DNA from: Streptomyces sp. NBC_01750
GTDB taxonomy: Bacteria; Actinomycetota; Actinomycetes; Streptomycetales; Streptomycetaceae
Assembly (NCBI RefSeq): GCF_035918095.1
Contig: NZ_CP109137.1
Coordinates: forward strand, 6,202,001 to 6,266,000
Length of the DNA: 64,000 nucleotides
Reading direction: 5' to 3'
Position 1 is the stretch's first letter. Each line of letters starts with the position of its first letter. Shown piece by piece: positions 17,297-26,132 of the stretch. The notes below the pieces were generated by a model that did no database searches, was not told the origin of the DNA, and worked only from the letters and a program-made list of their open reading frames with translations. The position numbers were made by a program, and so were the translations under genes.

Positions 17297-18616
17297 ATGG
17301 CGATCCCGGAGCAGGCCACCTCCTCGCCCGAGCCGTTGCTCAAGGTCACCGGACTGGTCAAGCACTTCCCGATCACGAAGGGGCTGCTGCGCCGGCAGGC
17401 CGGTGCCGTTCAGGCGGTCGACGGCATCAGCTTCGACGTACTTCCCGGCGAGACGCTCGGTGTCGTGGGTGAGTCCGGCTGTGGCAAGTCGACGATGGGC
17501 CGGCTCATCACCCGGCTGCTCGAACCGACCGGTGGCAAGATCGAGTTCGAGGGCAAGGACATCACGCACCTCGGTGTCGCGGGCATGCGCCCGATGCGCC
17601 GGGACGTGCAGATGATCTTCCAGGACCCGTACGGCTCGCTGAACCCGCGCCACACGGTCGGTTCGATCGTCAGCGCGCCGTTCAAGCTGCAGGGCGTCAC
17701 ACCCGAGGGCGGGATCAAGAAGGAGGTCCAGCGGCTGCTGGGCCTGGTCGGTCTCAACCCCGAGCACTACAACCGCTACCCGCACGAGTTCTCCGGCGGC
17801 CAGCGCCAGCGCATCGGTATCGCGCGGGCCCTCGCCCTGAAGCCGAAGCTGGTCGTGGCGGACGAGCCGGTCTCGGCGCTGGACGTGTCGATCCAGGCGC
17901 AGGTGGTGAATCTGCTGGACGACCTCCAGGACGAGCTGGGTCTCACCTATGTGATCATCGCCCACGACCTGTCGGTCATCCGCCATGTCTCGGACCGCAT
18001 CGCGGTGATGTACCTGGGCAAGATCGTCGAGCTGACGGACCGCAAGTCGCTGTACGAGTCGCCGATGCACCCGTACACGAAGGCGCTGCTCTCGGCGGTG
18101 CCGGTGCCTGACCCGAAGCGGCGTGGCGCCAAGAGCGACCGCATCCTGCTCAAGGGCGACGTCCCGTCGCCGATCTCCCCGCCGAGCGGCTGCCGGTTCC
18201 ACACCCGGTGCTGGAAGGCGACGGATATCTGCAAGACGCAGGAACCGCCGCTGCTGGCACTGAAGACGGGCCACCAGGTGGCCTGCCACCACCCGGAGAA
18301 CGCACCGGACCTGGCCCCGGGCGACGCGGCGCTCCTGCCGTCGGCGCGGGAGGCGATCGAGATCGTCGACGTGACGCCGAAGGCATCGGAGACCGCAGGG
18401 GCGAGCCTTGCGAAGTCCGACGAGGACGCGGACCACACCGAGGCCGGGGCGAGCCTCGCCAAGGCCGAGCCTGAGGCCATCGAGGCGGAGACCCCGGCCG
18501 CCGCGGCGTCGGACGACGCCGCCGACAGCGGGCCTGAGCCTGCCGTGGGTGAGGACGCCGATGCGCAGCCGGGCGACAGGACCGGGCCCGTCGAAGGCAA
18601 GGCGTCCGACGGGTAG
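17297..18616 (+). CDS. Peptide ABC transporter ATP-binding protein, DppF/OppF type, with acidic C-terminal tail, 439 aa
   Basis: Walker A GESGCGKST (58-66), Q-loop MIFQDPYGSLNPRH, signature FSGGQRQRIGIARAL, Walker B LVVADEPVSALD, H-loop HDLS. The OppF C-terminal domain ends near residue 335 (TGHQVACHHPEN). After it comes an unusual tail of about 100 residues rich in Ala, Glu and Asp with two GASLAK units. Typical OppF proteins stop near 330-350. The frame remains open past the TAG for another 130 codons of similar composition, so the tail was probably longer before a nonsense change. The start at 17297 has AAAGGA 8 nt upstream. Confidence 0.92.
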   Translation: MAIPEQATSSPEPLLKVTGLVKHFPITKGLLRRQAGAVQAVDGISFDVLPGETLGVVGESGCGKSTMGRLITRLLEPTGGKIEFEGKDITHLGVAGMRPMRRDVQMIFQDPYGSLNPRHTVGSIVSAPFKLQGVTPEGGIKKEVQRLLGLVGLNPEHYNRYPHEFSGGQRQRIGIARALALKPKLVVADEPVSALDVSIQAQVVNLLDDLQDELGLTYVIIAHDLSVIRHVSDRIAVMYLGKIVELTDRKSLYESPMHPYTKALLSAVPVPDPKRRGAKSDRILLKGDVPSPISPPSGCRFHTRCWKATDICKTQEPPLLALKTGHQVACHHPENAPDLAPGDAALLPSAREAIEIVDVTPKASETAGASLAKSDEDADHTEAGASLAKAEPEAIEAETPAAAASDDAADSGPEPAVGEDADAQPGDRTGPVEGKASDG

Positions 18617-18979
18617 TCAGGCGCTGCCGGGGTGAGAGCTCCGGCCGATGGCGACGCCGTCGGCCGGGCCGGGCCTGTCGCAGGCGAGAGCGCCGATGCG
18701 CAGGGCGAGTCCGGGGCAACCGGGGCGGAGCCTTCGGCCGAGCGCGGCGTCGTACGCCGACGGCGCCGGGACCTGCCGGAGGTGCGGCCGCGCAGCCGCA
18801 GGCCGAGCCTGCGGCCGGCGAAGGTGACGGCTCGGCCAGGAGGGGCCGTGGGCGCCGGGGAAAGCGAGGCCGCGCCCGCCCGGGCGAAGAAGGCGAGGCC
18901 GAGGCTCAGCCCGCTACGGGCGTCGTCGGCGGCGCCGCGGAGGCCGCCGGCGGGGACCGCCGGTCGATCCGCGGGTAAC
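18617..18979 (+). pseudogene. Decayed continuation of the OppF-like C-terminal tail
   Basis: In the same frame as the ATPase, beyond its TAG, the sequence reads on as low-complexity tail: AGPVAGESADAQGESGATG resembles the PAVGEDADAQPG segment before the stop. From about 18780 a different frame has a tail-like composition (QPQAEPAAGEGDGSARRGRG ...) ending at a TAA at 18977-18979. This suggests one nonsense change plus one frameshift in a once longer repetitive tail. No other gene is seen in the 403 bp up to the next start. Confidence 0.4.
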
Positions 18980-19019
18980 CACGGCAAGCTCCGCGTCGTG
19001 GAACCGGCACAATCGTCCG

Positions 19020-19679
19020 GTGCTCCATGAACTGTTCACGCCCTCCGTCCAGCATGCGCTCGACCTCGCCGGGATCTTCGTCTTCGCGATCTCCGGCGCA
19101 CTGCTCGCCGTACGCAAGAATTTCGACGTCTTCGGCATCGCGGTGCTCGCTGAGGTGACCGCGCTGGGCGGAGGGCTCCTTCGTGACCTGATCATCGGGG
19201 CCGTCCCGCCCGCGGCCTTCAGCGATCTCGGTTACTTCCTCATGCCGCTCGTGGCGACCGCTCTGGTCTTCTTCCTGCATCCGCACGTCGAGCGCATCCA
19301 GGTCGGTGTCAATGTCTTCGACGCCGCAGGCCTCGGCCTGTTCTGCGTCACCGGCACCACCAAGGCCTACGAGTACGGGCTCGGCCTCACCTTCTCCGCC
19401 GCGCTCGGGCTTGCCACCGCCGTGGGTGGCGGTGTGCTGCGTGACGTACTCGCCAACGAGGTGCCGTCGCTGCTGCGCTGGGACCGTGATCTGTACGCCG
19501 TCCCCGCCATTGTCGGCGCGACCATGGTGGTGGTCGCCATCCAGTTCGACGTACTGAACGCGGCCACCAGTGGATTCGCCGTGGTGACCGCGTTCGTGCT
19601 GCGGCTGCTCGCGATGCGCTTCCACTGGCGCGCGCCGCGCGCCTGGAACCGGCGCTCGGCAGCCGCCGAAGAGAGCTAG
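19020..19679 (+). CDS. TRIC-type cation channel family protein (UPF0126), 219 aa
   Basis: Seven predicted membrane helices. It has the internally duplicated signature of the prokaryotic TRIC family: GGGLLRD (about residue 51) and GGGVLRD (about residue 137) in two three-helix repeats. The first helix contains ALDLAGIFVFAISGALLAVRK. Homologues form trimeric K+-permeable channels; E. coli YicG belongs here. The start is the GTG at 19020. It stands alone between the transporter and the thioesterase gene. Confidence 0.87.
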   Translation: MLHELFTPSVQHALDLAGIFVFAISGALLAVRKNFDVFGIAVLAEVTALGGGLLRDLIIGAVPPAAFSDLGYFLMPLVATALVFFLHPHVERIQVGVNVFDAAGLGLFCVTGTTKAYEYGLGLTFSAALGLATAVGGGVLRDVLANEVPSLLRWDRDLYAVPAIVGATMVVVAIQFDVLNAATSGFAVVTAFVLRLLAMRFHWRAPRAWNRRSAAAEES

Positions 19680-19791
19680 CCGAAGAGAGCCGGCAGAGCC
19701 GGACCGCTCCGGAATGCCGCGTTCCGCCGGTCTGGCCCGCACAGAGCAAAAAAAGCTACCGCTCAGTAATTTTCTGTTGTACGGTGCCGCC

Positions 19792-20640
19792 ATGGCACAG
19801 GCAGTACAGGCAACCATCGGGGACAGTGAGTTCGACCGCGACACCGCTGTCACCCTGCGCGCACCGGGCATCTATGACGCGGAGCTCTCGGCGGGCTGGA
19901 CGATCATCCGCGCCGTCAACGGCGGCTACCTGCTGGCCCTGCTCGGCCGTGCGCTCGGGGACGCTCTGCCGCACCCCGACCCGTTCACGGTCTCGGCGCA
20001 CTACCTCACGGCGTCGCACCCGGGCCCCGCGGTCATCCGCACCGAGGTCGTACGCACCGGCCGCACGCTCTCCACCGGCCAGGCCTCGCTGTTCCAGTAC
20101 GCCGAGGACGGCACGGAGGTCGAGCGCATCCGCGTCCTCGCCTCGTACGGAGACCTGGACGCGCTGCCCGACGACGTACGCACGTCGGCGGAGCCGCCCG
20201 TCATGCCGGCGCTCCAGGACTGCCTCGGCCCGTCCGACGGTCCCGCGCCGAAGATCCCCGGCAGCTCGGCCATCACGGAACGCCTGAACATCAAGCTCGA
20301 CCCGACGACCGTCGGCTGGGCCGTCGGCGCCCCCTCCGGCAAGGGCGAGATGCGCGGCTGGTTCGCCCTCGCCGACGGCCGTGACGCCGACCCGTTCTCG
20401 CTGCTGCTCACGGTCGACGCGCTGCCGCCGACCTCGTTCGAGCTGGGCCTGAAGGGCTGGACGCCGACGGTCGAACTCACCACGCACATCCGCTGCCGCC
20501 CGGCCCCCGGACCGCTCCGGGTCTCCATCGCGACCCGCAACCTGGCCGGTGGATTCCTGGAGGAGGACGCGGAGGTCTGGGACAGCGCGGACCGCCTGGT
20601 GGCTCAGTCGCGCCAGCTGGCGAAGGCTCCGCGCGACTGA
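19792..20640 (+). CDS. Acyl-CoA thioesterase-like double-hotdog protein, 282 aa
   Basis: Resembles thioesterase-family (TesB-like, double hot-dog) proteins. The N-terminal hot-dog has WTIIRAVNGGYLLALLGRAL and FTVSAHYLTASHPGPAVI; the C-terminal one has ...GWFALADGRDADPFSLLLTVDALPP and TVELTTHIRCRPAPGPLRV. It probably hydrolyses acyl-CoA; the substrate is unknown. The ATG at 19792 lies shortly after an AT-rich stretch containing CTACCGCTCAGTAA, which could be promoter or operator sequence, and the 5' leader seems very short. Confidence 0.8.
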   Translation: MAQAVQATIGDSEFDRDTAVTLRAPGIYDAELSAGWTIIRAVNGGYLLALLGRALGDALPHPDPFTVSAHYLTASHPGPAVIRTEVVRTGRTLSTGQASLFQYAEDGTEVERIRVLASYGDLDALPDDVRTSAEPPVMPALQDCLGPSDGPAPKIPGSSAITERLNIKLDPTTVGWAVGAPSGKGEMRGWFALADGRDADPFSLLLTVDALPPTSFELGLKGWTPTVELTTHIRCRPAPGPLRVSIATRNLAGGFLEEDAEVWDSADRLVAQSRQLAKAPRD

Positions 20641-20693
20641 GGACCCGCCTTCATGTCGTTGCCGGTATATAACCCGCGAAGTATGTTCGAGGT

Positions 20694-21038
20694 ATGCCCA
20701 TACCGTTCGACGTGCTCGCGGATCCGAGCAGGCGCAGGATCCTCGATCGGCTTCTGGAGCGTCCGCACCTGGTCGGTGAGCTCACCGACCGGCTCGGCCT
20801 GAGCCAGCCCGGCACCTCCAAGCATCTGCGAGTGCTGCGGGAGGCCGGTCTGGTCCGGGTCCGCCAGGACGCCCAGCGCCGCTGGTACGAGCTGACGCCC
20901 GAGCCCCTCGCGGAGCTCGACGCCTGGCTCGCGCACTACCGCCATCTGTGGGCGGGGAGTCTCGACGCTCCCCCGGACTTCGTCCGGGTGGACCCCCATG
21001 GACGACAGTCCGACGCGATGGAGGACGACTCCTCATGA
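20694..21038 (+). CDS. ArsR-family winged-helix regulator, 114 aa
   Basis: Compact ArsR fold: FDVLADPSRRRILDRLLERP, then the helix-turn-helix LVGELTDRLGLSQPGTSKHLRVLREAGLV and the beta wing RVRQDAQRRWYELTP. No metal-binding CxC motif is seen. The stop overlaps the next ATG (ATGA), pairing it with a SRPBCC protein. ArsR-AHSA1 pairs of this type are frequent, and the regulator probably controls its own operon. Confidence 0.92.
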   Translation: MPIPFDVLADPSRRRILDRLLERPHLVGELTDRLGLSQPGTSKHLRVLREAGLVRVRQDAQRRWYELTPEPLAELDAWLAHYRHLWAGSLDAPPDFVRVDPHGRQSDAMEDDSS

Positions 21039-21886
21039 ACCCGCACTCCGACACTCTCACCACTGCGGACGGGCGCACCGCGCTCCGGATGGAGCGCCGG
21101 CTCGCGCAGCCGCCGCAGCGAGTCTGGGCCGCCATCACCCAACCCGCCCACCTCGCCCGGTGGTTCCCGTCCGAGGTGTCCGTGGAGCTCAGGCCCGGAG
21201 GGGCAATCGGCTTCGTCTTCCCCGGTTCCGGCGAGCCGGGGATGACAGGCACCGTGACGGACGCAGAGGAGCCGCGTGTCTTCGCCTTCACCTGGGGCGA
21301 GGACCATCTGCGCTGGGAGATCACCCCGGAGGGCGATGGCTCGCTGCTCACCCTCGTCCACACCTTCGGCGACCGCTTCGGCGCGGCGAGCTTCGCCTCG
21401 GGCTGGCATCTGTGCATCACCGCGCTGGGCCAGTTGTTGGACGACGGGAAGGTCGACGTCACACAGGACACCTTCGGTGAACTGCACGAGACGTACCTCG
21501 CGCAGTTCGATCTGGGCCGCGGCGTGGTCGAGCACACGGCGGACGGTCGCCGGATCCGCATCGAACGCCAGCTGGTGCGCCCCGTGGAGACGGTCTGGGC
21601 CGAACTGACTTCGGGCACGGAGCCGTTGAAGGGCACACCGGCACCGAAGGGGTTCACCGCACCGCGGACTCCTCCGGGCCCGGTCAGCGAAGTGCACGCC
21701 CCGGACCTGCTGGCTTTCACCACCCACTCCGGGGGTGAGGTCCGCTGGCAGCTGACCCCCGGCACGGGCCACGGCCCGCGCCTGATCCTGACCGAATCGG
21801 GTCCGGGCGACTTCGACGCGGAATCGGCGCTGACGGCCTGGCAGTCCCGCGTCGACGCCTTGGCGGCCCGCCTGCCGGAGAAGTAG
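21035..21886 (+). CDS. SRPBCC (AHSA1-like) protein with two related domains, 283 aa
   Basis: The first AHSA1-type domain starts LRMERRLAQPPQRVWAAITQP and continues HLARWFPSEVSVELRPGG ... FTWGEDHLRWEI. A second, similar unit starts near residue 168 with RIRIERQLVRPVETVWAELT. Most partners of ArsR regulators have only one such domain, so this is a tandem fusion. The fold makes a hydrophobic pocket that binds small ligands; the ligand is unknown. Translation is coupled to the upstream regulator. Confidence 0.87.
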   Translation: MNPHSDTLTTADGRTALRMERRLAQPPQRVWAAITQPAHLARWFPSEVSVELRPGGAIGFVFPGSGEPGMTGTVTDAEEPRVFAFTWGEDHLRWEITPEGDGSLLTLVHTFGDRFGAASFASGWHLCITALGQLLDDGKVDVTQDTFGELHETYLAQFDLGRGVVEHTADGRRIRIERQLVRPVETVWAELTSGTEPLKGTPAPKGFTAPRTPPGPVSEVHAPDLLAFTTHSGGEVRWQLTPGTGHGPRLILTESGPGDFDAESALTAWQSRVDALAARLPEK

Positions 21887-21907
21887 GGCGGAGGTTCAGC
21901 CGCTCGG

Positions 21908-21942
21908 GGGGTGCCCCACGGTCAAGCAGGGTGGGGCACCCC
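21908..21942. terminator. Bidirectional terminator hairpin
   Basis: GGGGTGCCCCAC and GTGGGGCACCCC form a perfect 12-bp stem with an 11-nt loop, located between two convergent genes (ends at 21886 and 21952). It can serve both strands. Confidence 0.75.
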
Positions 21943-21951
21943 TCCCATGCG

Positions 21952-22521
21952 TCACACCGAGCGCCCCAGCCACGCCGCCAGGCGGTCGTACGCGTCAGCA
22001 CCCTCCGGCGCTTCCCGCACCGGCCCGAAGGGAGCGCCTTCCGCGCGGGATTCGGGCGGCAGCACCTCGTGGGCGATCGGCAGGATCACCTCCGCCAGGG
22101 CCGGGTCGAGCGGCAGCGGGTGGCCCAGGGACCACGAGAGGTCCCACGTGTGCGTGAGTGTCTCCATCACGTAGCCTCCCACCGCGGCCGCGCCCGGCAC
22201 CGTGCCCCACGGGACCGTGACCTCACGGGTCAGCTTCGTGTCGTCCGCCCACGCCGCCGTGAACCGGCGGTGGGCCTCCTCGTACGCCGTCACCCAGCCG
22301 TCGTCCGCGACACCGTCCACCCGGGCCGGCACGGACAGGCCGTCCCCGCCCTCCCCGATGAGCGCGATCCGGTGTACACCGCCCACGACATGGGACAGCA
22401 GCGCCCGTACATCGAACTCCGTACACGGTGTCGGGCCGTCGAGCCGCTCCGGCGTCACGGTCTTCAGCACGCTCGCGAACTGGTCGGCCGCGCGCTCGTA
22501 CAAGGGGCGGGGATCGTTCAT
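21952..22521 (-). CDS. DinB/mycothiol-dependent maleylpyruvate isomerase-like protein (TIGR03086 type), 189 aa
   Basis: Four-helix DinB-superfamily protein of the actinobacterial TIGR03086 type. The landmarks are LYERAADQFASVL, LDGPTPCTEFDVRALLSHVVGG (metal-ligand His), then YVMETLTHTWDLSWSLG with a further His. The family fold binds a divalent metal and in some members uses mycothiol. Of two possible ATGs, 22521 is preferred: GAGGAG is 9 nt upstream, whereas it abuts the ATG at 22530. It is divergent from a WYL regulator 98 bp away, which probably controls it. Confidence 0.8.
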   Translation of the reverse strand: MNDPRPLYERAADQFASVLKTVTPERLDGPTPCTEFDVRALLSHVVGGVHRIALIGEGGDGLSVPARVDGVADDGWVTAYEEAHRRFTAAWADDTKLTREVTVPWGTVPGAAAVGGYVMETLTHTWDLSWSLGHPLPLDPALAEVILPIAHEVLPPESRAEGAPFGPVREAPEGADAYDRLAAWLGRSV

Positions 22522-22618
22522 GGTGTCCATCTCCTCAAGACCGGAACTCGGTGACGAGGGGGACTCTTCCGGGATAACCTGACACCTTCCGTCATGTTTT
22601 CCAAAGACCCTGAGACCC

Positions 22619-23650
22619 GTGAAATCCGACCGGCTGCTATCGATCCTGCTGCTCCTCCAGACCCGCGGTCTTGTCCCGGCCGCCGAACTCGCCGAGCGGC
22701 TCGAAGTCTCCGTACGCACCATCTACCGCGACATAGAGGCGCTCTCCTCCTCCGGCGTCCCCGTCTACGCCGAGCGCGGGCGGCACGGCGGCATCACGCT
22801 GCTGCCCGGCTTCCGTACCGATGTCACCGGGCTGACCGCCGACGAGTCCCGCGCCCTCTTCGTCCTCGCCGCCCAGGGCGTCCACTCCGCGCTCGGCCTC
22901 GACGAGGCGCTCGGCTCCGCACTGCGCAAGGTCATGGCCGCGCTGCCCGAACCGCACCGGCCGGCGGCCGAGTTGACGAGCCGGCGGATCCTGGTCGACC
23001 CGGCCCGCTGGATGCGCGTACCGCAGCCGGCCGTCGATCTGGACGTGCTGAACTCCGCCGTCTTCACCGACCGACGGCTGCGACTGCGCTACCGGCACAG
23101 CGGGACGACCGAACCGCGGACCTATACGCTCGATCCGTACGGACTCGTCGTCAAGGCGGGCGTCTGGTACCTGGTCGCCGACCACCGGGCCGCCCCTCGG
23201 CTCTTCCGCGCGGACCGCGTGCTCGCCGCCACTCTCACCGACGCGCCGGTCCGGCGGCGCCCCGGCCGGGAACTGGCGGACGTCTGGCAGGTGTTGCGCC
23301 GTCAGGTCGAGGCCCGCCCGGCGGATGTACGGGTGACGGCGCTGGTGCGGACCGACCGGCTGGACATGTTCCTGCGTATACAGGCCGGTCAGATCGCCGA
23401 GGAGCCTCAGGTCGCCGGCGAGTGGGCGCGCGTGGAGCTCGCGCTGTCGACCGCGGCCGCGGCCCGCGCGCTGCTCGCCTTCGGCGACAGCGTGGAGGTG
23501 CTCTCCCCGCCCGAGGCGCGAGAAGAGCTGGCCCGCGCGGCCGCGGCCGTCGCCGAGTTGTACGGAAACGGGCCCGCCGGGCCCGTCAGTCCAGCCAGTG
23601 GCGCCGGCCCAGACTCACCAGACGCAGCTGGCGGCGGGCCACCGAACTGA
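22619..23650 (+). CDS. HTH/WYL-domain transcriptional regulator (YafY type), 343 aa
   Basis: The N-terminal HTH is LLLLQTRGLVPAAELAERLEVSVRTIYRDIEAL. The WYL domain follows with the characteristic GVWYLVADHR preceded by TYTLDPYGLVVKAG, and then the WCX extension. Such proteins sense ligands through the WYL fold. The GTG at 22619 is the start. Its 3' end overlaps the convergent TetR gene by 65 bp; the Pro/Gly/Ser-rich final 20 residues are antisense to that gene. Confidence 0.9.
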   Translation: MKSDRLLSILLLLQTRGLVPAAELAERLEVSVRTIYRDIEALSSSGVPVYAERGRHGGITLLPGFRTDVTGLTADESRALFVLAAQGVHSALGLDEALGSALRKVMAALPEPHRPAAELTSRRILVDPARWMRVPQPAVDLDVLNSAVFTDRRLRLRYRHSGTTEPRTYTLDPYGLVVKAGVWYLVADHRAAPRLFRADRVLAATLTDAPVRRRPGRELADVWQVLRRQVEARPADVRVTALVRTDRLDMFLRIQAGQIAEEPQVAGEWARVELALSTAAAARALLAFGDSVEVLSPPEAREELARAAAAVAELYGNGPAGPVSPASGAGPDSPDAAGGGPPN

Positions 23651-24200
23651 CCCGCTCCTCGCCCTCGGGACCGGCCTCCAGGAACGTGTACGCCGTCATC
23701 ACCATGTGGTCGACATAGACGCCCGCGAGCATCCGCAGATCCGCCTCGCTCCATCCCGCCGACTCCGGCTCGCGTGCGAAGGCCGCCGCCACCTCGTCGG
23801 CGAACCGGCGCAGTTGCGCGCCTATCGCCTTGCGTACGGGCTGCACTCCGCCATGGCGCTCGCGGGCGATGAACCGGACATGCGCGGGGGATCTGCGGAC
23901 GAGATCCGCGATCAGCGCGACGGTCCGGTCGATACGTACATCGTCACCGGTCTCGGCGAGCGCCTCGCCGATCATGGCGTGCAGGCTGCCGAGCGCCTCC
24001 TCGACGAGCGCGACGCCGAGGTCGGCCGTGTCTCTGAAGTGCCGGTAGAACGCCGTCGGTGCCACACCCACGGCCCGAGTCACCTCACGCAGTCCGAGGC
24101 TGCTCAGGCTCTGCTCCTCGAGGAGCTGCAGCGCGGCGTCCAGGAGGGCCTGACGGGTCTTCTGTTTCTGGGCCTGACGGATCCCGACGGTGTGACTCAT
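23586..24200 (-). CDS. TetR-family transcriptional regulator, 204 aa
   Basis: TetR HTH near the N-terminus: KTRQALLDAALQLLEEQSLSSLGLREVTRAVGVAPTAFYRHF, with the typical TAFYRHF recognition helix end. The C-terminal ligand domain resembles the group that controls fatty-acid desaturase or membrane genes (FabR/DesT-like), judged only by general similarity. It diverges from two small membrane-protein genes across a 100-bp spacer containing an inverted repeat (24255-24282) and repeated TCAGTRAAC half-sites, so it probably represses those genes and itself. Confidence 0.9.
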   Translation of the reverse strand: MSHTVGIRQAQKQKTRQALLDAALQLLEEQSLSSLGLREVTRAVGVAPTAFYRHFRDTADLGVALVEEALGSLHAMIGEALAETGDDVRIDRTVALIADLVRRSPAHVRFIARERHGGVQPVRKAIGAQLRRFADEVAAAFAREPESAGWSEADLRMLAGVYVDHMVMTAYTFLEAGPEGEERVSSVARRQLRLVSLGRRHWLD

Positions 24201-24254
24201 AACATTCAGTAAACAACCGTTCTCCCGAGAAGGGAAGTGTAGACTCGTCAGTCA

Positions 24255-24282
24255 GTGAACAATCGTACTCACAAGTGTTCAC
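24255..24282. promoter_or_regulatory. Candidate TetR operator in the divergent spacer
   Basis: GTGAACA and TGTTCAC form a perfect 7-bp inverted repeat separated by 14 bp. The left half belongs to TCAGTGAAC (24252-24260), and a near-copy TCAGTAAAC lies just before the TetR start (24206-24214). TAGACT at about 24239 may be the -10 for the rightward genes, so a repressor bound here would block initiation. Confidence 0.4.
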
Positions 24283-24303
24283 CCAAAATTCGGAAGGACG
24301 ACA

Positions 24304-24456
24304 ATGATCGCCATCGTCGCAGCGCTTCTCCTCCTGGGAATCATGCTGGGCGCAGTGGCCCAACTCCCGCTCTCCGTCACCGCCGTGGCCTGCGCCCTCA
24401 TCGGTGCATGGCTGATCGTCTTCGCCGTGCGCGAGCGTCGCGCCCGGAACCACTGA
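24304..24456 (+). CDS. Small hydrophobic membrane protein, 50 aa
   Basis: The ATG at 24304 is preceded by GGAAGG 7 nt upstream. The product has two hydrophobic segments, MIAIVAALLLLGIMLGAV and SVTAVACALIGAWLIVFAV, and a basic tail RERRARNH. It is predicted to be a two-helix inner-membrane protein. It precedes the DUF4190-like gene by 21 bp, forming an operon divergent from the TetR gene. No function can be assigned. Confidence 0.75.
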   Translation: MIAIVAALLLLGIMLGAVAQLPLSVTAVACALIGAWLIVFAVRERRARNH

Positions 24457-24477
24457 TCCGGAAGGAGCCGAACCACC

Positions 24478-24855
24478 ATGCAACTCACCGCTACCGCACG
24501 CACTGCACGCACCGCACGCGGCGCCCGCACCGAGAGCACCCTCGGGGATGCCGCCGACCGGAATGCCACTCAGCCCGGAACCCGGCCGGCTACGCAGTCC
24601 GAAACCCGTCCCGAAGCGCGGCGCGACGCCGACGGCATGGCCGTCGCCGCGTTCGTCCTCGGCCTGGTCGGCCTGCTCGTGATGAACATCCTGCTCGGCC
24701 CGATCGCCGTGGTGCTGGCCGTGATCGCCCTCTGGCGAGGCACCACCCGCCGCTTCCGCGCCCTGCTCGGACTCGCACTCGGCGTCGCCGACCTGGCCGT
24801 TCTCGCCGTACTCGTCAGCGTGAACGGAACCGTCGTCTGGGGCCTCGGAGGCTGA
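24478..24855 (+). CDS. DUF4190-like membrane protein, 125 aa
   Basis: A soluble, Thr/Ala/Arg-rich N-terminal 52 residues is followed by the DUF4190-type core: [36 protein letters not shown], then a second helix pair ([20 protein letters not shown]). This core is common in actinobacterial membrane proteins of unknown role. It lies 21 bp after the 50-aa membrane protein gene and probably shares its TetR-controlled promoter. Confidence 0.8.
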   Translation: MQLTATARTARTARGARTESTLGDAADRNATQPGTRPATQSETRPEARRDADGMAVAAFVLGLVGLLVMNILLGPIAVVLAVIALWRGTTRRFRALLGLALGVADLAVLAVLVSVNGTVVWGLGG

Positions 24856-24955
24856 CACCGGCGGCCGCGGAGAGCCGGGAAAGCGGAGCCCGCACGCCCG
24901 TGCACCCCTGCGCCGCGTCCGCGCCCCCGCCGGGCCTCGTAGAATCGTGGCCACC

Positions 24956-26119
24956 ATGGCTTACCTGGACCACGCTGCGACCACTCCGATGCTGCCGGAA
25001 GCCGTCGAGGCGATGACCGCGCAGCTCACCGTCACCGGCAACGCCTCCGCGCTGCACGCCGCCGGGCGCCGGGCCCGCCGCGCCGTCGAGGAGGCCCGCG
25101 AGACCCTCGCCGAGGCGCTCGGCGCACGGCCCAGCGAGGTGGTCTTCACCTCCGGCGGCACGGAGGCCGACAACCTCGCCGTGAAGGGCCTGTACTGGTC
25201 GAGGCGCGACGCCGACCCGGCCAGGACTCGCGTACTGGCCAGCCCCGTCGAGCACCACGCTGTCCTCGACGCCGTCGACTGGCTCGGCGAGCACGAGGGG
25301 GCGACGGTCGAGTTCCTGCCGGTCGACGCGTACGGGCGGGTGCAGCCCGAGGCGCTGCGCCAGGCCATCGCGCGCAATCCCGACGATGTCGCGCTCGCCA
25401 CGGTCATGTGGGCCAACAACGAGATCGGCACCGTCATGCCGGTGGCCGAACTCTCCGCCGTCGCGAAGGAGTTCGGCGTCCCGCTGCACGCCGACGCGGT
25501 CCAGGCCTTCGGCCAGCTCGAAGTGGACTTCGCCGCATCGGGTCTGGCCGCCATGACCGTCTCCGGACACAAGGTCGGCGGCCCGTACGGCATCGGTGCG
25601 CTGCTGCTCGGCCGTGAGTACAGCCCGGTGCCCGTTTTGCACGGTGGCGGCCAGGAGCGCCACGTGCGTTCCGGCACCCTCGACGCCCCCGCCATCGCGT
25701 CCTTCGCCGTGGCCGGCCGCCTCGCCGCCGAGCGGCGTGAGGACTTCGCCCACGAGATCGGCTCGCTGCGCGACGACCTGGTCCGCGCCGTCCGTACGGC
25801 GGTCCCGGACGCGATCCTCGGCGGCGACCCGGACGACCGCCTCCCCGCCAACGCCCACTTCTCCTTCCCCGGCTGTGAGGGCGACTCCCTGCTTCTGCTG
25901 CTGGACGCACAGGGCATCGAGTGCTCCACGGGCTCCGCGTGTACGGCCGGCGTCGCCCAGCCCAGCCATGTACTCCTCGCCACCGGTACCGACCCGGACC
26001 TGGCCCGCGGCACCCTGCGCTTCAGCCTCGGCCACACCTCCACCAAGGCGGATGTGGACGCGGTCGCGGAAGCCATCGGCCCGGCAGTGGAAAGGGCCCG
26101 TACGGCCGGTCTGGTCTGA
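24956..26119 (+). CDS. Cysteine desulfurase (NifS/IscS-like), 387 aa
   Basis: PLP enzyme that removes sulfur from cysteine as a persulfide. Landmarks: N-terminal [25 protein letters not shown], the PLP Lys at residue 206 in [10 protein letters not shown], and the catalytic Cys at residue 329 in [15 protein letters not shown] lies 11 bp before the ATG at 24956, so a leaderless transcript is likely; a GTG 9 bp upstream is the alternative start. The mnmA gene 0.9 kb downstream needs a persulfide sulfur donor, so this enzyme probably serves tRNA 2-thiolation as well as other uses. Confidence 0.94.
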   Translation: MAYLDHAATTPMLPEAVEAMTAQLTVTGNASALHAAGRRARRAVEEARETLAEALGARPSEVVFTSGGTEADNLAVKGLYWSRRDADPARTRVLASPVEHHAVLDAVDWLGEHEGATVEFLPVDAYGRVQPEALRQAIARNPDDVALATVMWANNEIGTVMPVAELSAVAKEFGVPLHADAVQAFGQLEVDFAASGLAAMTVSGHKVGGPYGIGALLLGREYSPVPVLHGGGQERHVRSGTLDAPAIASFAVAGRLAAERREDFAHEIGSLRDDLVRAVRTAVPDAILGGDPDDRLPANAHFSFPGCEGDSLLLLLDAQGIECSTGSACTAGVAQPSHVLLATGTDPDLARGTLRFSLGHTSTKADVDAVAEAIGPAVERARTAGLV

Positions 26120-26132
26120 TCCCGGCCGCTTT

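Noticed and set aside
18632..19030. Separate gene with GTG start after the OppF-like ATPase
   Set aside because: It is the in-frame continuation of the ATPase tail past the stop, is low-complexity Arg/Ala/Pro-rich, and has no ribosome site.
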